A DNA stretch of 6,367 nucleotides from an uncultured Pseudomonadota bacterium (GCA_938004375.1 CALKWH010000335.1:1-6367); one strand, 5' to 3'. Positions 1-5,795 are shown, counted from the first letter of the stretch. Numbers and translations are program-made. Notes: generated by a model not told the origin, from the sequence alone.

Positions 1-45
1 CCACCGAGATCTACACTCTTTCCCTACACGACGCTCTTCCGATCT
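1..45. other. Illumina P5/TruSeq adapter remnant
   Basis: These bases match the 3' part of the Illumina TruSeq universal (P5) adapter, running from CCACCGAGATCTACAC to its GCTCTTCCGATCT end. They are synthetic, not genomic. The reverse complement of the same sequence closes the contig at the other end, so the contig starts and ends in untrimmed library sequence. True insert sequence begins at 46. Confidence 0.98.
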
Positions 46-190
46 CTAAGTAGGTATCAGGGCCTATCCAGAAACTTTGTGTGGAAGGGGGCCATGAATC
101 TGCTGGTTCCAAATTGCTCCCGAAAACGCCATGGTTTATATAATCATTATTATTCGCATTGGTATATTCGCTTTTAAAATAATAAAAGAT
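46..190. other. AT-rich patch of unknown origin, probable chimeric join
   Basis: No gene is recognisable here. The second half (about 121-190) is strongly AT-rich, with runs such as TATAATCATTATTATT and TTTTAAAATAATAAAAG, while everything from about 193 onward is GC-rich coding DNA. The antitoxin reading frame is closed by a TAA at 175-177 just upstream of the join, so this patch does not encode the missing antitoxin N-terminus. A perfect TATAAT lies at 139-144 with TTGCTC at 114-119 (19-base spacer), but in such AT-rich DNA that is weak evidence for a promoter. The patch lies directly between an untrimmed adapter and a broken gene. A library or assembly chimera is the simplest explanation; a real insertion or deletion in the genome is the alternative. 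Confidence 0.6.
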
Positions 191-432
191 TGGAAAATGG
201 CATCGGCGTCGAGGTTCGCGTGATCGACGGCGTGAGCGTGCGGATCACCACGCCGGCGAAGACCGTGGCCGACTGTTTCCGCTTCCGTCGGCACGTCGGC
301 CTCGAGGTCGCGCTGGCTGCGCTGAGAGATTATCTGAAGAAGCGCAAGGGCGACATCGATGCGCTCGTCGAAGCGGCCCGCACCGATCGCGTCTACCCGC
401 TCATACGACCATACCTGGAGGCGATGGTATGA
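190..432 (+). CDS. AbiEi-family antitoxin, C-terminal part only (5' truncated)
   Basis: This is the C-terminal part of an AbiEi-type (COG5340-like) antitoxin of type IV toxin-antitoxin systems. Full-length members are about 190-210 residues: an N-terminal winged-helix domain that binds the operon's own promoter, then a C-terminal domain that counteracts the toxin. Only about 80 residues remain. They include the family's recognisable stretch VRITTPAKTVADCFRFR (residues 17-33), then helical sequence ending RPYLEAMV. The open frame begins at a TTG at 190 that has no ribosome-binding site and sits at an abrupt AT-rich/GC-rich boundary, so I regard this start as artificial; real coding sequence probably begins near 193. 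The stop codon overlaps the toxin start as ATGA, and GGAGG at 417-421, inside this gene, serves the toxin. The missing half would mean loss of autorepression if the truncation were real. The family call is good; whether the gene is broken in the genome or only in the assembly is open. Confidence 0.75.
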   Translation: MENGIGVEVRVIDGVSVRITTPAKTVADCFRFRRHVGLEVALAALRDYLKKRKGDIDALVEAARTDRVYPLIRPYLEAMV

Positions 433-1343
433 AGGATAAGCCCGTCAGGGACCTCGGTGCTTCCGTGCGTGCCCGCCTGTCGCGTCTGGCCCGCGAGCGG
501 GGCGAGGACTTCCAGAGCGTGCTCACGCGCTACGCCAACGAGCGATTCCTGTTCCGGCTCGCGTCATCGGTGTACGCGCAGCGGTTCGTTCTGAAAGGTG
601 CGTCTCTTTTCTCGGTGTGGACCGGCCGGCCCCACAGGGCGACGCGTGACCTCGACCTGCTCGGTTTCGGCGATCTGGAGGAGGAGGTCGTGCGTCAGAT
701 CTTCGCCGAGGTTCTCGCAGTGGATGTGCCCGACGATGGGGTGCGTTTCGGCTCCGGCACGCTGGTCGTCGGGCTCATCCGCGAGGAGCAGGAATATGGC
801 GGCGTCCGCCTCGAGTTCGTCGCCCGTGTGACGAACGCCAAGGTGCGGCTGCAGGTGGATGTCGGCTTCGGGGATGCGATCACGCCCGAGGCAGCCACCA
901 TCGACTATCCTACGCTGCTGGAATCTCCTGCGCCCCAGCTGCGCGCCTATCCGCGAGAGACCGTCGTCGCTGAAAAACTGGAGGCCATGGTGCGACTCGG
1001 CATGGCCAACAGTCGGTTGAAGGATTTCTACGACCTCTTCGTGCTGGCCAGGGACTTTGACTTCGATGGCGAATCACTCGTCCGCGCGATCCGCGCGACG
1101 TTTGAGCGTCGCAAGACGCCGTTGCCCGTGGTCCTGCCGGTGGCGCTCACGAAAGACTTCGCGGAGGACCCCATGAAGAAGTCCCAATGGTCGGGCTTCG
1201 TGCGAAAATCGGGAGTCGAAGCAGCGGACAGTCTGACGGAAACCATCGAAGCCGTGGCCTTGTTCGTCGGGAATCCGTTGATGGCTGCTTCCGGAGGAAC
1301 CGCGTACGTGGCCAGATGGCATGCGCCCGGTCCTTGGAACTGA
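429..1343 (+). CDS. AbiEii/MenT-like nucleotidyltransferase toxin
   Basis: Toxin of a type IV (AbiE) toxin-antitoxin module, a DUF1814-type nucleotidyltransferase of the DNA polymerase beta fold. Characterised relatives are the streptococcal AbiEii phage-abortive toxin and mycobacterial MenT proteins, which block translation by adding nucleotides to tRNA 3' ends. The 304-residue length is normal. The catalytic signature is present: KGAS (56-59) followed by TRDLDLLG (72-79) with metal-binding D74 and D76. A third acidic residue, D144, is in QVDVGFG. The later family motifs ETVVAEKLEAM (177-187) and SRLKDFYDL (195-203) are also intact, so the enzyme should be active. The start is secured by GGAGG at 417-421, seven bases upstream, and by the ATGA overlap with the antitoxin, indicating translational coupling. 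A terminator follows about 35 bases after the stop. Substrate is unknown here; tRNA is inferred from the family only. Confidence 0.88.
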   Translation: MKDKPVRDLGASVRARLSRLARERGEDFQSVLTRYANERFLFRLASSVYAQRFVLKGASLFSVWTGRPHRATRDLDLLGFGDLEEEVVRQIFAEVLAVDVPDDGVRFGSGTLVVGLIREEQEYGGVRLEFVARVTNAKVRLQVDVGFGDAITPEAATIDYPTLLESPAPQLRAYPRETVVAEKLEAMVRLGMANSRLKDFYDLFVLARDFDFDGESLVRAIRATFERRKTPLPVVLPVALTKDFAEDPMKKSQWSGFVRKSGVEAADSLTETIEAVALFVGNPLMAASGGTAYVARWHAPGPWN

Positions 1344-1376
1344 GCCAGCACCACATCGAGACAGGGTCAATAACAG

Positions 1377-1403
1377 AAACGCCGCGACTGGCGCGGCGTT
1401 TTT
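1377..1403 (+). terminator. Intrinsic terminator of the toxin-antitoxin pair
   Basis: A perfect 10-bp GC-rich hairpin (AAACGCCGCG, loop ACTGG, CGCGGCGTTT) is followed by T residues, making a five-T run at 1399-1403 on the plus strand. It lies about 35 bases after the toxin stop codon. On the minus strand the same stem is followed only by TTTC, so it would work less well for the convergent tRNA transcript, which nonetheless ends here. Confidence 0.88.
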
Positions 1404-1417
1404 CTGAGGGAAGGTTT

Positions 1418-1492
1418 TGGTGACCCCAACCAGAATCGAACTGGTGTTTACGGCGTGAGAGGCCGCTGTCCTAACCGCTGGACGATGGGGCC
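1418..1492 (-). tRNA. tRNA-Glu (anticodon CTC)
   Basis: The reverse strand folds as a complete cloverleaf. The acceptor stem is GGCCCCA paired with TGGGGTC, the D arm is GTCC/GGAC, and the anticodon stem GCGGC/GCCGT carries loop CTCTCAC with anticodon CTC. The T arm is ACCAG/CTGGT with loop TTCGATT. Discriminator A is followed directly by an encoded CCA (1418-1420). The body is 72 nt, 75 nt with CCA. It decodes GAG, a frequent codon in a GC-rich genome. It lies 11 bases downstream of the tRNA-Gln gene in the same direction and is presumably cotranscribed with it. Confidence 0.95.
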
Positions 1493-1503
1493 GATGGACT
1501 GGG

Positions 1504-1575
1504 CTCGGGGACAAGGACTCGAACCTTGACAACTGGGACCAGAGCCCAGGGTCCTGCCGATTAGACGATCCCCGA
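1504..1575 (-). tRNA. tRNA-Gln (anticodon CTG)
   Basis: The reverse strand forms a full cloverleaf of 72 nt. The acceptor stem TCGGGGA/TCCCCGA opens with the weak U1-A72 pair typical of bacterial tRNA-Gln and important to GlnRS, and the discriminator is G73. The D arm is GTCT/GGAC, the anticodon stem CTGGG/CCCAG carries loop CTCTGGT with anticodon CTG, and the T arm is CAAGG/CCTTG with loop TTCGAGT. After G73 the DNA reads CCC, so the terminal CCA is not encoded exactly, unlike the neighbouring tRNA-Glu, and would have to be completed or repaired by the CCA-adding enzyme. It is the first gene of the two-tRNA transcript, with its 5' end about 26 bases from the -10 element. Confidence 0.94.
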
Positions 1576-1600
1576 AGAACCGGCGAATTCGGCGGGAGTA

Positions 1601-1651
1601 TGTATCGTCGATGAGAGGCTTGATGTCAAGCTGATTTTCGAAAAAATTTGG
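1601..1651 (-). promoter_or_regulatory. tRNA promoter with UP element
   Basis: Read on the minus strand, a perfect -35 TTGACA (1624-1629) is followed after 17 bases by GATACA (1601-1606) as a modest -10. Immediately upstream, 1631-1651 reads CC-AAATTTTTT-CG-AAAA-TCAGC. This is close to the UP-element consensus bound by the RNA polymerase alpha C-terminal domain (A-tract/T-tract, two bases, AAAA), only about two bases shorter in the T tract. Predicted initiation is near 1594, about 19 bases before tRNA-Gln. The arrangement is the classic one for stable-RNA genes. Confidence 0.75.
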
Positions 1652-1753
1652 AAAAAAGTGAGGAGACGGTGCTGGAGGCGGCGAGGACGTGGGAAGCCCG
1701 GGTTCGCGCGGTGGTCGACAGGGCCGGGGGGCGGTGCCGGGCGGCCCGGGGAG

Positions 1754-3196
1754 CTACATGATGGAGCCGGAGATCGTGGTCGAGAAGTCGAAGTTGTACT
1801 GATTGTACTCGCCGTACTCGCCCTCGGGGCCCGGGGAGAGTTGGGCACCCACGATCAGGCGCCAGTCAACGGACTCATCGGTGCCAGATTGGGCGTCGAC
1901 GAAGACGCAGGAGAACTTGGAGACGTTTTCGTTGAAGGTATCGACGCGCCATTTGTCGTCAAACTCGAGGGCCGAGATGTTACTCAGATTGAAGATGCCC
2001 TCGCTGTTGATGGGCTGGGTGGGGTCCAACTCGCCGTAAAAATCATACATGGTGAGGGTATCGTCGGCATCGGCGAAGGCTGCCACTGGGTTGAGATTTT
2101 TATCCACCAGGCGAACATTGAGCGTGAGGTATCCGCCGTCTGGGAGCGAGGTGTTCGACGGGCTGAAGGTGAGCCAGGAGGCCGTCTCGTTTTCTTCGGG
2201 CACGCCGGACCAGACGATTTTGAAGACGGTGGAAATCATGACTTCGGCATCGTATCGGCCGTTGGCATCGCTCCACTGGCCATCTCCGTCGGAATCGAAT
2301 CTGGGGTCGAAATAATCAACGTTACGTTCATAAATGCCGTTGTCGTCGACGTCGAGGAAGGGCTCAGGAAGATCGTCGAAGGGCTCGCCGTCGTCATAAA
2401 TGTTGTTGGCATTGTCATCTCGAAAATTTTCTGCGCCGCGCGTGACGACCATGAGGGTGACCAGGCCATCGCGGGGGTTGCAGGTGAGCCCGTTGCAACC
2501 ACGTTCGGGTTCTCCCTGGAGCGGAGCGACGTTGACGGGGAGCACGTTGCCGCCGCGAACCTTGTAGGTGACGCCGAAGTTGCCGTAATAATCCGTGCCC
2601 GCCGAGAGCTCGCCGGCCTCCGCGAAAAAGTACATGGTCATGCTCTGGGGCGGGATGACGTTGCCATTGCGGTTGCGGGCGGACACCTGGCAGGGGACCC
2701 ACACGTCGGGCTTGGGCGAGATCAGGCCGCCCACGTTGACGAAGTTGCAGTTGAGTTGGAAGTTGTTCGCGATGGGCAGGGACGAGGCGTTGGGCTCGCC
2801 GAAGTTGACGTTGACGGTGGCGGTGGCGGTCTCGCCGGTCTCGTCGTTGTAGTAGTCGGCGGTCACGACGGCCGCGCCCGGGGTGTCCGCGCTGTAGAGG
2901 CGCACGGTGGCGAGGCCTGCGTCGTCGGTAGCCACGGTGGTCTCGTCGAGGTCCTCGGTGGCCGAGAACGATCCGTTGGTGGTGGTGAACGTGATCGAGC
3001 CGTTCTTGGCTGGCTTGTTGGACTTCTTCAGGAACGCCTGGATCTCGGAGTATTCGTAGCCGCCGGCCGGGATCTCGGACGGGGTGGCCGTGAGCTTGAG
3101 CTCGTACCCCTTGAGGGCATCGCAGTTTAAATAAAGGAGCGGGACCAGCAGGCTAAGTACCAGTACGGGGGCGAGGATTCGGTTTTGGGGCTTCAT
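1754..3196 (-). CDS. Exported Ig-like domain protein, possible lipoprotein
   Basis: A 480-residue exported protein of unknown specific role. The N-terminus has basic residues, then a hydrophobic stretch (9-23) ending in LYLNC with Cys25. This could be a lipobox, but Asn at -1 is unusual, so lipidation is uncertain. Residues 31-132 resemble a bacterial Ig-like (Big_1, invasin/intimin type) domain: TATPSEIPAGG, then ITFTTTNGSF, then DDAGLATVRLYS. Residues 145-255 look like a second beta-rich domain with two close cysteine pairs (C150/C169, C234/C239). Residues 258-316 are acidic DxDxDG-like repeats (DDNANNIYDDGE, DVDDNGIYE, DSDGDGQWSD), probably calcium-binding. Residues 330-475 form a third beta-rich region. 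This combination is familiar to me from surface proteins of Myxococcota-like bacteria. The start is supported by AAGGA seven bases upstream. It lies 126 bases downstream of murD on the same strand; no functional link is evident. Confidence 0.8.
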   Translation of the reverse strand: MKPQNRILAPVLVLSLLVPLLYLNCDALKGYELKLTATPSEIPAGGYEYSEIQAFLKKSNKPAKNGSITFTTTNGSFSATEDLDETTVATDDAGLATVRLYSADTPGAAVVTADYYNDETGETATATVNVNFGEPNASSLPIANNFQLNCNFVNVGGLISPKPDVWVPCQVSARNRNGNVIPPQSMTMYFFAEAGELSAGTDYYGNFGVTYKVRGGNVLPVNVAPLQGEPERGCNGLTCNPRDGLVTLMVVTRGAENFRDDNANNIYDDGEPFDDLPEPFLDVDDNGIYERNVDYFDPRFDSDGDGQWSDANGRYDAEVMISTVFKIVWSGVPEENETASWLTFSPSNTSLPDGGYLTLNVRLVDKNLNPVAAFADADDTLTMYDFYGELDPTQPINSEGIFNLSNISALEFDDKWRVDTFNENVSKFSCVFVDAQSGTDESVDWRLIVGAQLSPGPEGEYGEYNQYNFDFSTTISGSIM

Positions 3197-3260
3197 GGGA
3201 GATCCTTTCTGCGCGCGTCGGGAGGCGGCCCGGATGGGCAGCGTCGCGGCGTACCCATAA

Positions 3261-3266
3261 TTTATA
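3261..3266 (-). promoter_or_regulatory. Possible -10 element for the Ig-like protein gene
   Basis: On the minus strand, TATAAA stands in the short AT-rich part of an otherwise GC-rich gap, about 65 bases before the start codon. No good -35 is found at the right distance (CTCGAA at 17 bases is poor). No clear terminator separates this gene from murD, so readthrough from murD is also possible. Confidence 0.35.
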
Positions 3267-3322
3267 AAACAAGTTGGCGATTTTTCGAGGATCTTTTTCC
3301 ATAGAGGCGGAAATAGCCGGGC

Positions 3323-4666
3323 TCAGGGGGTCGCCAGATCACGCACGAGGGCGGCGAAGCGGTCGCCGCGCTGCTTGTAGTTGTCGAACATGTCGTAGGA
3401 GCTGCAGGCGGGAGAGAGGATGACGGCGTCTCCCGGTTGGGCGAGGGCGGCCCCCTGGCGGACGGCGTCGTCGAAGGAGGCGGCGACGTGAAGCGGCAGG
3501 TGGCCGTCGAGGTCGGCACGGATCAGGGGGGCGGCCTCGCCCAGAACGACGACGGCGCGACAGCCCGTTTTCAGGACCGGGATGAGCGGGGTGTAGGGTG
3601 CGCCCTTGTGGCGTCCGCCCAGCAGGAGGACGTAGGGTGTGTCCCAGCCGGCCAGCGAGCCCTCGACGGAACCGACGTTGGTGGCCTTGGAGTCGTCGTA
3701 GAAGCGCACGCCGCCGACTTCGCCGCAGAAGGACATGCGGTGGGGCAGGCCGGAGAAGGTCGTGAGCACCGGGGGGACGGCGTCTGCGGGCACGCCCATG
3801 AGCAGCGCGGTGCCGACGGCGGCGAGCGCGTTGGCCATCATGTGGCGGCCGGTGAGGCGCAGGTCGCGGGCGGGGACGGCGAGGCCGAAGTCGGGGAAGC
3901 GCAGGACGCCGTCGTCGAGGTGGAAGGCGGCGGCGGTGGAGCGCACGGAGAAGGCGTGCTTCGGGGCGGCGACGTCGGCGACGCCGGCGACGACGAGGGG
4001 GTCGTCGGCGTTGTAGACGACGGCGGCCGGGTCGTTCTGGAAGACGCGCAGCTTGGTGCGGCAATAGTGCTCGAAGGAGTCGTAGCGGTCGAGGTGGTCC
4101 TCGGTGAGGTTGAGCAGGGCGGCGACGCGGCTGCGCAGGGAGGTGATGTGCTCGAGTTGGAACGAGGAGAGCTCGAGGGAGATGAGCCCGTCGGGCCCGC
4201 CGGCGGGGGTGCCCACGACGTCCGAGAGCGGGGTGCCGAGGTTGCCGCCGGAGAAGGCGGGGCGACCGGTGGCGGCGAGCAGGTCGCCGAGCAGGGAGAC
4301 CGTGGTGGACTTGCCGTTGGTGCCGGTGACTGCGCCGATGCCGGCGTCGATGAAGCGCAGGGCGAGCTCGACCTCGGCCACGACCTCGATGCCGGCGGCC
4401 TGGGCGCGGACCACGGGGGGCAGCGGCGGGACGCCCGGGCTCAGGACGACGAGGTCCGCCGCCTGGAAGAGGGCGTCCGGGTGGTCGCCGAAGTGGCCGG
4501 CAGCGCCGGGCGGGAGGAGGGCGGGGTCCTTGTGAGCGAGGTCGTTGACGGTGACGCGCGCTCCAGCCGAGAGCGCCAGCCGCGCGGCAGCGAGCCCTGA
4601 GCCGCCCGCGCCCACCACCACCACGTGTTTGTCCTTCAGGTTCGTCTGCAGCGTCGGGCGTGACAT
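3323..4666 (-). CDS. murD: UDP-N-acetylmuramoyl-L-alanine:D-glutamate ligase MurD
   Basis: Cytoplasmic Mur ligase that adds D-glutamate to UDP-MurNAc-L-Ala with ATP hydrolysis, an essential step of peptidoglycan synthesis. The 447-residue length is typical. Domain 1 opens with the Rossmann-like VVVVGAGGSGLAAARL (15-30). Domain 2 carries the ATP-binding TGTNGKST (114-121), ELSSFQLE (165-172), NLTEDHLDRY (186-195) and the lysine expected to be carbamylated, K205 in TKLRVF. Domain 3 carries LPHRMSF (307-313), the MurD hallmark DDSKATN (324-330) and SPACSSYDMFDNY (418-430). One deviation: the usual HN of the G-x-H-N-x-x-N motif is HM here (H275-M276). I choose the ATG at 4666 because GGGAGG lies four bases upstream and the protein then starts like other MurD sequences; a longer upstream frame has no support. 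Normal dcw neighbours (mraY, ftsW, murG) are absent on both sides. Confidence 0.97.
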   Translation of the reverse strand: MSRPTLQTNLKDKHVVVVGAGGSGLAAARLALSAGARVTVNDLAHKDPALLPPGAAGHFGDHPDALFQAADLVVLSPGVPPLPPVVRAQAAGIEVVAEVELALRFIDAGIGAVTGTNGKSTTVSLLGDLLAATGRPAFSGGNLGTPLSDVVGTPAGGPDGLISLELSSFQLEHITSLRSRVAALLNLTEDHLDRYDSFEHYCRTKLRVFQNDPAAVVYNADDPLVVAGVADVAAPKHAFSVRSTAAAFHLDDGVLRFPDFGLAVPARDLRLTGRHMMANALAAVGTALLMGVPADAVPPVLTTFSGLPHRMSFCGEVGGVRFYDDSKATNVGSVEGSLAGWDTPYVLLLGGRHKGAPYTPLIPVLKTGCRAVVVLGEAAPLIRADLDGHLPLHVAASFDDAVRQGAALAQPGDAVILSPACSSYDMFDNYKQRGDRFAALVRDLATP

Positions 4667-4702
4667 GGGACCTCCCGCCGGCTCCGCGCGTCCGGCTGCC
4701 CG

Positions 4703-4732
4703 GATATACCACGGGTCACCCTGCGCTGGCAA
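4703..4732 (-). promoter_or_regulatory. Candidate murD promoter
   Basis: On the minus strand, TTGCCA (4727-4732) and TATATC (4703-4708) are separated by 18 bases, giving predicted initiation near 4696 and a leader of about 30 bases before the murD ATG. The -35 overlaps the U-tract of the preceding gene's terminator. It suggests murD is transcribed independently of the lipoprotein gene upstream. Confidence 0.55.
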
Positions 4733-4756
4733 AAGGCGCCCGCAAGACCGCGGGCG
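4731..4756 (-). terminator. Intrinsic terminator after the cysteine-rich lipoprotein gene
   Basis: On the minus strand a 7-bp GC stem, CGCCCGC / GCGGGCG (4750-4756 and 4737-4743) with loop GGTCTT, is followed by CC and TTTT (4731-4734). It starts about 33 bases after the lipoprotein stop codon. The stem is short and the T run only four long, so termination may be partial. Confidence 0.65.
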
Positions 4757-4789
4757 GCAGGCCATGTCCGCCTGGGGAGGCTTCCCTGC

Positions 4790-5644
4790 TTATTTGTAAG
4801 GGTCCAGGTCGAGGCAGAACTCTTCGTAGGTCAGGTAGTCCCCAGTGTCGGAGGGCTGGCACACGTCCTGGGCGTTGTTGCAGACCCCGCTGCGGCATTC
4901 ATTGTGACTCTGGCAGGGCGACCCGGCGGTGAACTTCAGGACGCAGCGGTCGGTGGTCGCGTCGCAGGTCAGGGCGTCGTAGGGGTCCAGGCACGGGAGC
5001 CCCAGGTCATGATTGCAGGGGTCCCCCTCGCGCAGGGCGACCACGCAGGTGCGGTTCTGGATGTTGCAGACCAGGCCGGCGCCGCACTTGCCGTCGGGGC
5101 AGGGCTCGTCCTCGAGCGGCAGGGCCACGCAGGTGCCGTTCTCCCAGGCGCACTCCAGCCCGTCGGCGCACTCCAGGGAGTTGAAGCAGGCCCCGCCGAC
5201 GCCCACGAGTCCCGTCGAGAGCCGATCCTCGGCGGACCACAGGGCCGCGCGGTGCTCCGCGTCGGGGCGGGCCTCGCAGCCGGTGCCGTAGTAATCAAGG
5301 TGGGCGTACCAGGCCTCGGTCACGACCTCCTGGAGGACCAGGTTCGGGTTGTCCTCGTAGTCACTCACGATGGCGCCGGTCTCCCCCGCCATGCAGGACT
5401 CATAGTCGTTGTACTCGTCGTGCAGTCCCAGCAGCATCTGATCGTCGACGCAGCAGTCGATGAACATCCGACACCGCCACTGGGCCATGTTGGCGTCGTA
5501 CTGCTCGAGGGTCAGGGCGGGGCGGTTGTTCACGTTGTTCGAGTTGTTTTGGTTATTGAAGCCGTTGTTCGCCTTGCCTCCTCCGCCGTCCGAACAGGCG
5601 ATGAGAAACAGACCGATGATTGCCAGAGACGTGAAGCTTTTCAT
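4790..5644 (-). CDS. Cysteine-rich secreted lipoprotein with four 4-Cys modules
   Basis: A 284-residue lipoprotein of unknown function. A signal peptide (1-16) ends in the lipobox LIAC with lipid-acceptor Cys17. Ser at +2 does not match the inner-membrane retention signal, so outer-membrane or surface location is likely. Residues 19-40 are a flexible Gly/Asn-rich linker (NNGFNNQNNSNNVNN), a style common in Myxococcota/Bradymonadota-like lipoproteins. Residues 45-145 form a helical domain with five cysteines. Residues 153-262 contain four consecutive four-cysteine modules, each ending in C-x6-C. There are 22 cysteines besides Cys17, an even number suiting full disulfide pairing in an oxidising compartment. 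I chose the ATG at 5644 because a strong AGGAGG lies seven bases before it and the signal peptide starts there; a longer frame upstream has neither. It has its own good promoter and a terminator. Cell-surface adhesion or binding is conceivable, but nothing here proves it. Confidence 0.87.
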   Translation of the reverse strand: MKSFTSLAIIGLFLIACSDGGGGKANNGFNNQNNSNNVNNRPALTLEQYDANMAQWRCRMFIDCCVDDQMLLGLHDEYNDYESCMAGETGAIVSDYEDNPNLVLQEVVTEAWYAHLDYYGTGCEARPDAEHRAALWSAEDRLSTGLVGVGGACFNSLECADGLECAWENGTCVALPLEDEPCPDGKCGAGLVCNIQNRTCVVALREGDPCNHDLGLPCLDPYDALTCDATTDRCVLKFTAGSPCQSHNECRSGVCNNAQDVCQPSDTGDYLTYEEFCLDLDPYK

Positions 5645-5737
5645 GATGAATCCTCCTGAGATTCCGGTAGTTGAGTGGCACAATCGCCGATGACCCCCCT
5701 TGGGAGGTCCCCTGGTGAACTTCCTGTTCAGTGGGAA

Positions 5738-5756
5738 TCGACGCGTGCTGCGTCGA
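5738..5756 (-). promoter_or_regulatory. Hairpin at the start of the lipoprotein mRNA leader
   Basis: A perfect 7-bp inverted repeat, TCGACGC / GCGTCGA with a 5-base loop, would sit within the first bases of the lipoprotein transcript, just after the predicted start near 5760. A second, imperfect stem-loop (around 5711-5735, GAAC/GTTC core) follows. They may stabilise the mRNA or regulate it; the sequence does not match a riboswitch class I recognise. Confidence 0.4.
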
Positions 5757-5766
5757 CCGTGCAACC

Positions 5767-5795
5767 TTTATCCGTCAAACGCGATCCTCTGTCAA
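5767..5795 (-). promoter_or_regulatory. Strong sigma70-like promoter of the lipoprotein gene
   Basis: On the minus strand a perfect TTGACA (5790-5795), exactly 17 bases, then GATAAA (5767-5772), which matches four of six -10 positions. Initiation is predicted near 5760. It is one of the best promoters in the window, and repeats overlap and abut its -35. Confidence 0.75.

Noticed and set aside
131..223. Short plus-strand frame from ATG 131 starting with a hydrophobic Ile-rich stretch
   Set aside because: It crosses the composition break, has no ribosome-binding site, and its hydrophobicity follows merely from AT-rich sequence.
190..1417. Search for a duplicated tRNA-Glu 3' end marking an integrated island
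   Set aside because: No second copy of the TTCGATT-to-CCA segment is visible between the toxin module and the left end.
1641..1657. Two six-T runs (minus strand) as a terminator tail for the Ig-like protein gene
   Set aside because: No stable hairpin lies directly before them, and they fit better as the UP element of the tRNA promoter.
1712..1750. GC-rich inverted repeat GGGCCG/CGGCCC just after the Ig-like gene as a terminator
   Set aside because: The loop is about 15 bases and no T run follows; in this base composition such pairs arise by chance.
1658..3130. A 490-codon open frame on the plus strand opposite the Ig-like protein gene
   Set aside because: Its translation is dominated by Gly, Val, Ala, Glu and Asp without any domain pattern, as expected for the antisense of GC-rich coding DNA. 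The minus-strand frame has a signal peptide, recognisable domains and a ribosome-binding site.
3339..4712. Long alternative frames across the murD region on both strands (also 3437-4600 plus)
   Set aside because: The minus-strand alternative is almost pure Arg/Pro/Ala/Gly and the plus-strand one Gly/Val/Ala/Glu-rich. MurD in the chosen frame carries every family motif.
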